A DNA stretch of 64,000 nucleotides from Stenopsyche tienmushanensis (Eukaryota > Arthropoda > Insecta > Trichoptera > Stenopsychidae). The stretch lies in the NCBI GenBank assembly GCA_008973525.1, contig WACJ01000116.1, positions 496,001 to 560,000 of the forward strand, given 5' to 3'. The notes under the pieces were generated by a model. The model did not search any database and was not told the DNA's origin. It saw nothing but the letters and a program-made list of their open reading frames with translations. The position numbers were made by a program, and so were the translations under genes. Positions 13,031-24,500 of this stretch are shown in pieces. Every line of letters begins with the position of its first letter. Position 1 is the first letter of the stretch.

Positions 13031-13079
13031 CAAAAGCTGAAAGATATTAGCCAGATTTTATAACTTAAAACTTTAAGGA

Positions 13080-13525
13080 TTCCAACCGAGGATCCGCTTA
13101 ACCGAGGGACTACCTACAAGACCTCTTCAATATCCATTTACAGGAAGGGAAATCATTTTTTGATTAATATTTGTTTCGGTTCTGATATTTGGTTGCTATG
13201 CCGGGTTGATCAACTATTAGGTTGCTATGGGATAAAAGAAGACGAGAGTTGGAGCCCGTGGAGAACAAATGCGAGTTGACTTCGTCCTGTGGTCCTGAAG
13301 CGCTCCGCCTCGCATGGTGGCCCTGTGCCTTACAATCATAGTAGTGTAGAGAAATTGGTAACAGTTTGTAAGATCGCCCATCCTGAAAACAGTGCCCCCC
13401 CCCAGCAGCTGGGGTCCACGATACAATACATTCACCTATTCAACTAGTTAAGACGATAATACAGTCCATCCTTTCCTTGCAAGGGTGTCATCGAGCTAAT
13501 CCTACACGAGGTTTAAATGTATCTC
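13080..13525 (+). repeat. RTE-like repeat fragment with a less AT-rich body
   Basis: 13110-13150 carries the CTTCAATATCCATTTACAGG block shared with 29090 and 57510. A body of higher GC content follows. The CAAGGGTGTCATCGAGCTA end resembles the end of the copy at 29400-29430. A minus-strand open frame at 13217-13435 has no recognisable motif and is probably fortuitous. Confidence 0.4.
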
Positions 13526-14022
13526 AGATTCGTTCTTTAATTCAGATTAGTCTTTAAATAATTAGTGATAATAAAATAGAATTTATAAATATGTGTTTAT
13601 TCAACTTTTCCATTACATTGGTATCATTTATTTTTTACGCATATATAACATGACAATAACATTTATATAAGTAAAACGAAATGAATATACAAAAATATAT
13701 CAAAGTATTTTTCGTTAATTAATTTGGCAAGAGAGCCGCTTGAGTATTGAAGTTTTAAAAGTAAATTTAATCAATAACACATTTTCATATTTAAACTGTA
13801 AAAAAGAATGGCATACAACAAATTAATATATGATGAACGCATCACGTTTGTAAATAACAGTTTAATCTATTTATTAATATATACTATGGTGTTAACAATT
13901 CTATAGTGTTTTATACGGTATAATAAATTAGATTAATTCATTGTTTCGATAAGGAATTTAATAATCTTATATTTTACAAGACACAATTTTTATCTCCTTG
14001 AGATTGAAAAACAAATTGGAAT
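13526..14022. other. AT-rich stretch without a recognised gene
   Basis: Nothing coding or repetitive was identified. Confidence 0.4.
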
Positions 14023-14024
14023 TA

Positions 14025-14325
14025 CAGCAGACCCACGGTAATCTCCATTGTAGTCCGATATCCCAATACAAGTATATTAAATATATACGGTAAAACTTCG
14101 TCAATGTAAAAAAACGCAAATTTCTTCTGGATCTGGATCGTCTAAATCGTTTCTTCAGGATCCATATAGGGATCCTGAAGAATACATATAGGGATCCATA
14201 ATGGATCCATATAGGTCATAAAAATGAAGACTTTTTAACGAGCAAGAGATAGTTAAAACACTCCTCAGATTACAAGAGATCGGCACTGCTTTGCAAAACG
14301 TTTGCGGATTACTGCTAGTCTGCTG
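14025..14325 (+). mobile_element. pogo/Tigger-like MITE
   Basis: Terminal inverted repeats CAGCAGACCCACGGTAATC (left) and, inverted, CAGCAGACTAGCAGTAATCC (right) lie between TA dinucleotides at 14023-14024 and 14326-14327. The left 100 bp match the left end of the element at 3302, including ACTTCGTCAATGTAAAAA, and the right end matches GCAAAACGTTTG. An exact 13-bp palindrome sits inside (14151-14163 and 14170-14182). The coding interior is lost. Confidence 0.75.
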
Positions 14326-14327
14326 TA

Positions 14328-15558
14328 TTAATATTAAAAAAAAATTATAACGGAGATTTTACATAAAATTTCTTGGTAATAATAAACAAGTCAAAAATAT
14401 AGTAGAACAGTGGTAAATGATTAAGATAACCCCCTAGTTATTAAGCCCTTTTCCACCCCCACATTGAACCGGAATACGTTGAGTGTTATTTAATATGATA
14501 AAAGTTAAATTAATAAAATATTTTGTGCACAGTATTTACGAATAAAAACAACGCGGAAAGACAATTATATATTCGTAACAACGACATTAAAGAGTACGAT
14601 CTTATTCTAACACAAAATTATCCAAAACATGTAAATACCATAAATGTAACATAGAGCGTATACGTAAATATTCATTCTACTTTTATAATTGGGATATAAA
14701 AATGATTTATAAATGATTCGACGACAATAGGGTTTCAAACGTATTGAATAACTATCCAAATTGCTCAGAGTCTTATTAATATTAACGCTGGATTATTTAA
14801 AATAAATCAAAAATAAATCTTTTATTTTTTATTAAATGCACAAAATATATTGGAATGGTGTATTTTATAAATACATTGTATTCGAAAACAAGTTGGATAA
14901 AAAAATATTTTTATGCTTAAAAATATTAAACATTTTAATTGTAATTTGATTACAATAAAAGGATAATAGTTTCGATTAAATATTAAAATAATCATATAAA
15001 ATCATTGATATTATCACCTCAGACTGTTATTTTTTAGAATTATAATTTGTTATGCTTTTCTAAAAGTTTAAAATAGTTTAAAAAAATGTTTGTAAAATCA
15101 ACTCAAAAAGATTCAATAATGCAGGCTTAATTGCCGGGCAGTGTTTAGATAGCCATCGATATGCTTCAATCTAAATTATTTACAGTTTAGATTATAAATT
15201 CAATTTTTAAAATGAACATTTCATTTTGTTTCGATAAAAGTAATACACAACGAAAGCTCCATTCATCTGAAGTTAAGCAATCACATTCCAGCAAAAAGTC
15301 TTGAACATACAATACACATTCTTAAAAGAGTTTTATGTTACCGTTTTTCCATCTTTAAATAAATAAGTCTGTAATTGATTTTTTGTAAAATTCGTTAATA
15401 TAAAAACTTATAATTATGTAAATTGGGATAAGAACAATAATCTACAAATTGAGTTTTTATAAACGTAAATATATTAGATATACTCATTTATAACAGTTTT
15501 TTTGGCTTAAGAGTTTTTAAAAAAAAGAGTCTGGTATCAAATATTATGAATATATATA
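14328..15558. other. AT-rich stretch without a recognised gene
   Basis: Very AT-rich; no coding motif or repeat was recognised. Confidence 0.45.
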
Positions 15559-16356
15559 CGAGGGCAATTCAGATGTAGCCCGGAAAGTTAGACAGGGGGA
15601 CGCCCTCTCCCCGATTCTCTTTAATATTGTGTTGGAAACCATTATGAGGGAGGCTGGCAGATCGGGATATGAACATTCATGGAACGAGGATATAATGTAT
15701 CTTGCCTTTGCGGACGACATCGACGTCGAGGCGAAATCGAGGTCGGAAGCTTTGACGGCGCTTACATCTATCGACGGGACTGCTGCTACCTTCGGTATGT
15801 CAATCAATTATGAGAAGACTAAATTAATGACGGTTTCAAGAATGAATACTGGAGGTTGTATCTCCGTGAGTGTCAATAATAAAAATATTGAAAGGGTCCA
15901 GGATTTTAGATATCTAGGATCCATCTTCACAGAGGAGAACTTGGCAATCGGTGCTACCATGGCCTGAAGAATATATTGGGAAACAAATACTATCAGCTAA
16001 AACTAAAATATATAAAACATTGATTAGGCTGGCAGTGGTTTACGGGGATGAAACTTGGACCATGACCGCTCAGGATGCGATACGCCTCGAAAAGTGCTTA
16101 TTATGATCAAAAAAGGAAAGATAGAGTACTTTGGGCATGTTATACGCAACAAGAAATATGCACTTCTACAATTAATTCTCCAGGCAAAGATCGAGGGTCG
16201 CCGCAGCCGTGGAGCCAGGAAGACGTTGACAGCATACAGCGGGTCTACTGTCCTAACTAGTGAGCTCCCAACTACTGATTTTTTCACGCATTGCGCTGCT
16301 AATGTCGGTCTGTATTTAAAAAAGCAAAATTCCGGGTTACATTTGGGTATCCCTCG
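15559..16356 (+). mobile_element. mariner-type TIR element enclosing LINE reverse-transcriptase fragments
   Basis: Outer ends are inverted repeats of about 27 bp: CGAGGGCAATTCAGATGTAG on the left and, inverted, CGAGGGATACCCAAATGTAA on the right, both continuing into CCCGGAA. TA flanks both sides. The interior is LINE sequence. The RT core at 15570-15967 has VRQGDALSPILFNIVLE, AFADDID (the catalytic box) and KTKLMTVSR. A frame-shifted C-terminal part has IKKGKIEYFGHVIRNKKYAL and KIEGRRSRGARKT. The LINE ends at 16250 in a pogo-like terminus (GCGGGTCTACTGT). No LINE protein is intact. Confidence 0.7.
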
Positions 16357-16358
16357 TA

Positions 16359-18551
16359 TCTATCGTAAAGTATAAATACGGAAGCTTTCACCATACATAA
16401 TAAAGTCCTGCTTAAAAGAGTATTCCTATCAATAAAAGGTCTCGACATGCTTATTACGATAAATAAACAAACAGATTTAAATTACTCAAACTACTAATTG
16501 TCACTAAGAGAGGTTCTACCGTATAAATATTACAATATTGATTATATCCAACGTGTATTAATTGTTGAGGGATGATTTCGAAAATATTTACAATCTATAC
16601 ATTTTCAAATATGTACCAATTTTCAATATGCATCATACCTATCATTGGTTTTGGTTATCGTAATAAAATAATAACACAATAAGATTTCGATGTTTTTATA
16701 AACAAAGCGTATGGAAGAAATTTTTACAGGAAACAAACACGAAGAATTAAAATCTACAGCAAAGTCTACCAAAAGAGAAAGATTTCAATTTAAAATTTCA
16801 TCGGTCAATCAACCAACTGATAAAGCGATAGTTTTAAGAGTATTCAATGGAAAGCGTAATTAATTTTAATTAGGTGTAAAATATATTAAGAAGAAGGAAA
16901 CAATGTCAATAACATATTTTTTCACCTCATACTATTCACATATCTGCGTTTATTTTTGCTTGTGTACACCGGAGAGTGTTCTTTAATTATAAATATATTT
17001 AATCTTCGTATTCTAATGCATGTTTAAGATGGTATTGTCATCAGCAAATTACCCTATGATTAAAATTGTGATAGTTTTGTATATATATAACCATTGATTT
17101 CACATAAACACAGTCTCATTATCCACAACATTTCGATAGATCCTGATTTCCACGGATGGTAAGGGATACATTTGAATGCAATATCAAATACAATTATTTT
17201 CCATACATAATCGATTACATACTAAGCTCAAATAATACTCGAGTATAAATAGACAATACAATAATCATATAAACTTCAATAAACACTACTTTCTGGTTAA
17301 GAATACATATTTTTGGGAAAACTGTGGATGAGATTATTTTAATTTATAACATAGACGATAATAGATTTTTCGATGCTGAATAATAACAATGTTAAGAGTA
17401 ATATTATATTTCACAACAAATAGATATAAATAAACTAATTGCTCTACAGCCATATATATATTTATATCATTAGGGTAATCATGGTTATATTCTACGGTAA
17501 TAATAGGAGTCATGCATTTAATATCACATGTTTTCTTTAAAATTTCTAGGAGACGAAACAAAAAAAAATATATAGATCCCTGTAAGTGTCAGTAGTTCTA
17601 TAATTTAATAAATAAGAAACGCCTACTATAATCCAAAATTATATAATAAATGCAATAGTTAATTCATCGTGAATAAAGAGTATACATATTACTAGCACGT
17701 TTGGCACAGTAATCATTGAAAAAATGCATAAGAGATGGAATATAACATAAATGCTAAAAGAAGTACATCGATAATAATCATTTTTTGGAGTTATTACGTC
17801 ACAATTTCCATTTAATAAAGCTAACACTTATTTTTACATAAACATTTTATGAAATAAATATTACACGTGTTAAATGCGAGACTATATAACGAGTTGAGAG
17901 ATTGTAGCTTAAATTTTCTAATGGCGTTGACACAAAATTTTTGAGCTAAAAACGAAGCTAGTTCGGTTTACAAAAGAGATTTTAGAAGATGAAATCCTTC
18001 AAATAAAATGACCGAATAATACATTTTCAGTGCAAAATGAGAAATTATTGCATTCAGAAAAGTCGTTTATGGCATTAAGAGAAGAGTTACACATAACAAA
18101 TAAAGCTATAATACATTTTACAATTTTACAACACTGGCATTTTTCCTTTTGATAAAAGAGCAATTGAATAAAAGACGCAAATACATCAAAATGCTAAATG
18201 ATAAACCTAAAATCACAGTGTTCCAAAGAGATCTAACAAGATCATGTATAATAAATAATGAATCAACACTGTTTTATTATCGTGGCGAGAAAAAAAATAT
18301 AGTAATGAATATTAATACTCACAATTAAGGCATTGGTGCTAATCAAAAAAAAAAATATTTAAATTATAACTAACAATGGTATAAATTAGACTTAACGAAA
18401 CGTAAGGACTTAATCTTAAAAACTTGCATCATTGAGTGTTATCTTTGCAGTCAATAGAAAGTACAGAAAAGCATGAAGTGCCGAACAAGATATAACTGAT
18501 AAATAATTTATTATACAGCTTATAATAAATGGTAAAATAAAAAGCTTTAAT
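16359..18551. other. Intergenic AT-rich DNA downstream of ACAP
   Basis: No coding region was recognised. A pogo-like single terminus, GAGAGGTTCTACCGTA, lies at about 16507-16523. The right-hand part probably includes the ACAP 3' UTR, which reads leftward from 18551; its end was not located. Confidence 0.4.
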
Positions 18552-21500
18552 TCACATGAATTTTTGCGGGGCTTCAGTATCCGGTGATAGGATTTCGTTA
18601 TTGTTATCCTTTTGGTTTGAGCGAATGAGTCGTTCAGGGTGAGAGTTTGCCATTTGAGTATAATCCCTAAAAACTTCGTTATAAGTTTCATCGCCTAATG
18701 TTCCCATGTCCGATTCCTTCATCTCGTCGTTGAGTTTTGTGAGCCTGAGTCTGAAAAAAAGCCTTATTTAAAGACGCATTGCTGGACATGCGTCATGTTT
18801 TCACACTAAAAATGACGCATAATGCAGACGTGTCCGTGAAAGCGTTAAAATGATCGGCATTCAAAAATAAAATCCAGATAACCAACAAACGTATTCAAAA
18901 TATAAATCAAGAAGTCTGGAAAAATATTGATTTTATTGGAATAAAATGATATAATGCACTTTGCTTTTTTTGATAAATTATTAGTACAGTCAACCCTGCT
19001 ATAAAGCGCATTTTTATAAGGTATTTTTCCTTATCTTTTGTGGCGATCTTATCCTATAGCGTTTCATTGTTTTGTCTCTTGACTTGACTTGAAATGTGGG
19101 AATACGGTGTTGATTTCCACCACATATTTATTGACTTCTGCAAGCCATACGATAGCGTCGACCGGGAAAAGTTTTGGAGGACGATTTTGGAGATGGGAAT
19201 CCCTAGTAAGCTGGTGAGGCTGTCGAGGATGTGTGTGTAGTATAGTTCGCTCCAACGGCGCCCTGTTGGAGCCTTTCCAGGTAACGACGAGAGTCAGACA
19301 GGGGGATGCCTTCTCCCCATTACTTTTTAATATGGCGTCCAACTTTCTATAGCGTTTTTCCTATACCGCAGTCCATATCGCGACGTTATAGGAGGGTTGA
19401 CTGTATATCGATAAGTAAAATAAGAAAGAAATACTCATACAATGTGACGATATCCGCATTAGCATTTGTGACAGCAATATCCAACGGAGTTTGACCATTA
19501 TTATCCTGAAGCGACTGATCAGCACGATATCGCAGTAATAAACAAACCTGAAGTTATTTAAGAAAAATATATAACATAACCGAGTATAAATGCATAAATA
19601 ATATAATAAAACATATTTAATTATTTGATTCCATACTTGTGCCGTGTTTCCAGCTTCAGTAGCAAGATGCAGTGGCGTCTTACCGAGCGAATCTTGCACA
19701 TTAATACGAGACCCGTTCATTAGAAGATAAGAACAAGCCATCACAGATCCCTAAAATTTCAAGTATTATAGCAATTGTTTTAAGCATTTAGTGCGAAAAT
19801 TTGAGAATAATAACTTACACTCAATACAGCTGCGTGTAATGATGTGCGAGCATGGTGCATTTCATGAGGATGTATAGCATGCGGATCAGCTTTTAATGCC
19901 AGAGCATGACACATAACCGGTAGATTATGAGCACTCGCAGCCCGATATAATAATAAAGAAGGAGATAAGGCACTAATATCCTCTTCCTCTATAAATGTTA
20001 ACATAGCATTTATTTTATTATATGATGAATTTGATAAATATGCAAAACATCAAATAAAAATAAATTTAACCTATTGCATCAGATTCATCTCCTTCAGTTG
20101 AATCCTGATCACTAGGAAGAGCGATTGATGTTGGAGGTTCAGTGGAATTTAGTTCAGATCCAATTAATAGTACATCATGGTCATTTTTCTTAATATTGTC
20201 ATCACCTTTTGTAATATCATTATCTTTGGTTTTTGATACATTGTCCGCAGATGTAGATGCTATAATGAAATCAGTATAAATAATAGTACAAAGAATGCGC
20301 TGAATGTTATAATTTATTATTGGGTCTTTAATATATCTTTATTTAAGTATAATATTTTTACCAGCATCTTTTTCTTTTTCGTTATGTCCAGATTCATTCA
20401 AAACTAGTCTGGTACGAGGTCTAGATCGGGGACGTCGTCTTACTTTTCTGACGGACCATTTTCTGCTAGTGCTATCTGGCCTCGATGTTTCAATTTCATT
20501 ATTTTTACCGTCCTGTCTAGCTTGCCTGCTATTCGATTCCCTATTTATGTCTAATTCACGAACAAACATCAAAGAAACGTATTTGGCTTTAATCCAAGCT
20601 TCTCGGACTGATCTGAAGGATAAAAATAATATTTAAAATGATGACTTGTGAAATAATATTATGCATCACAATAGCTAATATAATTACGATGGACTATTTG
20701 ATGAAGCTCTCGTAACAGAGGAATTATCATTTGCAGTTGCTTCATAAACCTGGTTAACGATATTATTACCAAGTTCCGCCATAACTTTTACAGCGTCTCC
20801 TTCCCATTCATCGAGAGTTAATGAACGAACTTTACTATGATGTACTCCTAACGACCGATGAACACCAGAACATTCTATAAAAATACTTGAATGATTAATG
20901 CATAAAAGGATTTCTTTAATAAATTAAAATTTTAATTGCGCAATTCATACTAACCAATGCAAAGAGTGATACCAAGATTTATACTAGCCCATCGAGGGTT
21001 GGGACTGTTGCAATCACAACAAGAGTTGTTTCCAGGTATGCTTAAAAGCTGTTCCCACATCCTAATTAAGAAATACACTTATGAGATTGTTTTTAATTTG
21101 AAAGAAGCGTTCATTCATATTTCAAATGAAATCACCTTTTCTTATTTGGTTTAGCAGGTTGTAATATTTGACTATGCGTAGTAGTTTTGTTATTTGATCG
21201 ATCATCAGTCATCGGCAGAGTACTGAGACCTCTTTGAATAGCAACGCGTATACCGCTCTGTAATGAATTCATCCAAGCTGTTAACATCTCTTCAGAATCG
21301 GCTTGTAGCATGTGACTCCTAGAAAAGATAAAAAAACCATTTTATATCATAATCATATTGCCGATTTAAAAAAAAAAAACATACCAGAAATACCATAATT
21401 TTATATCGACAAAAAGAAGTTTATCATAAGATTTTTTTAATACGCATTTAGGTGTAAATATGCCATAGAAATATGTCACATAATCACAAGAATAAATTCA

Positions 21501-24500
21501 TTTTTATGACCTATTTGATTAGATTGTTGATGAACAAATTAAGTGTTGGGGAGATTATGAAAAGTTACTGAAAAATTACAAAGATGTTTTTGAAAAAAAA
21601 GAGAACTTCTTAAACAACATAACATAGAAACATTAATTTTGAACACAAACCAATACTTGTTACATGCAGTAAACAAAAAAATGAAATAAATCCAATTTAT
21701 AATATTTACATGGCTTAACTGTTTCGTGGACACGTCTGCAATTGCAGACGAATGTGATTATCGCGCAGGATATGTCTGTGAATATAGGCAAGCATTTCTA
21801 TTTGTGCATGTATTAACTTACACCAATAACATCCCTACACAATACCGATTGTGTCCAAGTCTCGACGTTATTTATTTATTATGCCGATTACATATATTAC
21901 ATATACATTTTGGTTATATGTTCTGATGATGAATATGTTCCTTATTCTAATGTTGACTCTATGATGATTACTCTAGTGCAGGGGTTCTCAGACTAAATCT
22001 CTCAGACTCAGTCCGTGGACCCCCTCCAAAACAAACGTTTAAGAACCGTTGATCTAACGAACATTCAGAAATACATGATAATGAAATTGAAGCAAATGTT
22101 GATGAATTTTACCAAGCAAACGTGAATCCACCAGGTGATGAATCGACGTCAATGAGAATGACGAATATGAACGGACACAGATTTTGGTCAGACACACAAA
22201 CGAAATGATGACTGGACACAGATTTTGGTTTTGATTCTGTAAACTACTGGATACTAAAAATAGTATCCGTCCAAAGCGCATTTGGCTTCGAAACTATGGT
22301 AGAAGGCCTTGAACGCCGAAAATGCATTGGGGCTGGCCACCAAGTCCTTGTGGCCAAGAGGTTCAGAAAAAGGACCTCTGATACGACACAGGAGCGCCTC
22401 TCTTTCGGCCGACATGTTCAAACACGACCACAGAAGGTGATCCGCGTCCATGAAAGGATGTGTGCGGGGGCACACACAGTCCGAACTATCTTTTAGTTTC
22501 ATTTTTGCCAGGTATACCACAAAACGGTTGTGCCCCATCAGGAACTGGAAAGTCCAGTGATCAGGGTCAACTCATTTTAGCTTGAGGCAAGATGAGACCG
22601 AGCTAAAGAAAATCCGCATGTAGCTACCGTGAGGCGACTCAGACCAACTGCGTTTCAAGCCCACGTTTTGGTGGCAAAAGGATCCGTAAGAATTCCATCT
22701 GCTTCCTCAGTTGATAGAGTGGAGTTACCAACTTTATTCTACGTGCTTTTTTAAGGTGCCTCACTGCCTTTATTTGCACTTTTAGGTCTAGTGGCATGAT
22801 CCCTACAAGGACAGGGAGGCTGTCTGTAGCAGTTGTTCTGTATGCTCCAGTGATTCTTAACTCCCAGAGGTCCGCGCGAACAGATCTGTTCGTCTCAAAA
22901 TTACTACGCAGGAGTCCGGCGACACAGATCTGTGCATCTCGCCGACTCTTAAGTTTATACAAAAAAAACCACTTAGCGTAACGATTTATTCTTATCGGAT
23001 TTAACATAGATGATGCCAGTGATATTAAAATTGATAATATCAAACAATTTATATGAAAAATATATTTTTTTAATTCGTAAATATAGAAATAATTTCACAG
23101 TCTCACCGATCCGATCCGTGTTAGATTGTTAACCCCAAATTCAAAGAAATGCTATATTTGTGAATCATTGTTTCAATTCGAACAATTACGTAAAACAACT
23201 TGGGACTGCCAAAACCAATAAATTATGCAATTCCTAGTGTCGTTTTGAAACGCACTTGACAAGTTATATTTTTTTCTGTAAAATGTTCGACTCTGGTGTG
23301 AAAAAAATGCGACCCTTATTATATTACACTATACATCGGAAATAGGCACCATTCGTCGATGGCACATTCAACCATTATAAACAAATGATTCTCAAACATT
23401 CAATATATTTAAATTATTGAAATATAATGACAATTGTTTAAAAATATTCGTGAGTTGCGAATCAATACTTATGTAATAAAGCAGATGTTTATTTTCGATT
23501 TTATTACATTTCAACAAAAGTAAAATAGTAATCGTTGCTGGAAAAGAAAGGAGCTGGTATCCAGTTAATTTATTTTAAATTAGTGTATATTATAACAACC
23601 TTTTATAGTAATTTATTATTAATTTATTACTAATTAATCTAATTTTACAGTTGTTACATCGTTTCCTAGCGATCCTCGGTTAAGAAACACTGATTAAATC
23701 ATATGTTTGTATGTATAAAACCATATCGAAGGCTTTAGTGAAAAAAATTATAATATATATCAATCGGTTAAATAGTTATCGTAATTTGAAGGTGAGCGCA
23801 AGAAATATGCCGTTTGCACGAAAATCGTCCGGCTCCCGCGCATGTTTTAGTATACAACTTCGCGGACCTCTAAGAGTTAAGTGCCGTGTCCAAGCCCGTC
23901 CGCCCATGCTCCTGCACCGTATGTGGCAATACTCTCGTAGATGGCTTCATAGGCACGAGACAAAGATTAATAATAGTGTGTTTATTGATGTTTTAACTCA
24001 ATTTTTATCATCATGAATTGCATCGCTAATCTGTGTCCGCGAAAACTCCTGTTAATAGGATTTACTATATGAGACTGGAACTGCAAGACGACTATAAACG
24101 AAACTAGCAGTGTTCACTTAAATATTTTAATTAAAAGAAAAATATGAACAATGGGAAAACATGTATATACAAATTAATTCTTTAAAAATAATTAAAATGT
24201 ATAATATACTTACTTTGATGGTGACAATACTTCAAAGCAAAATCGTCTTTCATTATCTGTGACAAGTTTTACAGTGCATAATCGGAGATCATCTTCCATA
24301 ACAGTATTTTTTTCTTCCCCGGTCCTCTTCCTGCAAATTAAATATTTTATGTATTTTGCTATAAAAAGAAAGTTGAGCGAAAATTAGTTTAAAATGATTA
24401 AAATATATATGTATGTTAACCTGTATTCTAATCTATTATCAAACAAATAAAACCATCTTCGATTCCATGTCTTAAAAGCGTTGGATGTTCTTTTGAATAA

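Noticed and set aside
13217..13435. Minus-strand open frame of 72 codons in a less AT-rich patch
   Set aside because: No domain or splice support, and it lies within a repeat-derived segment.
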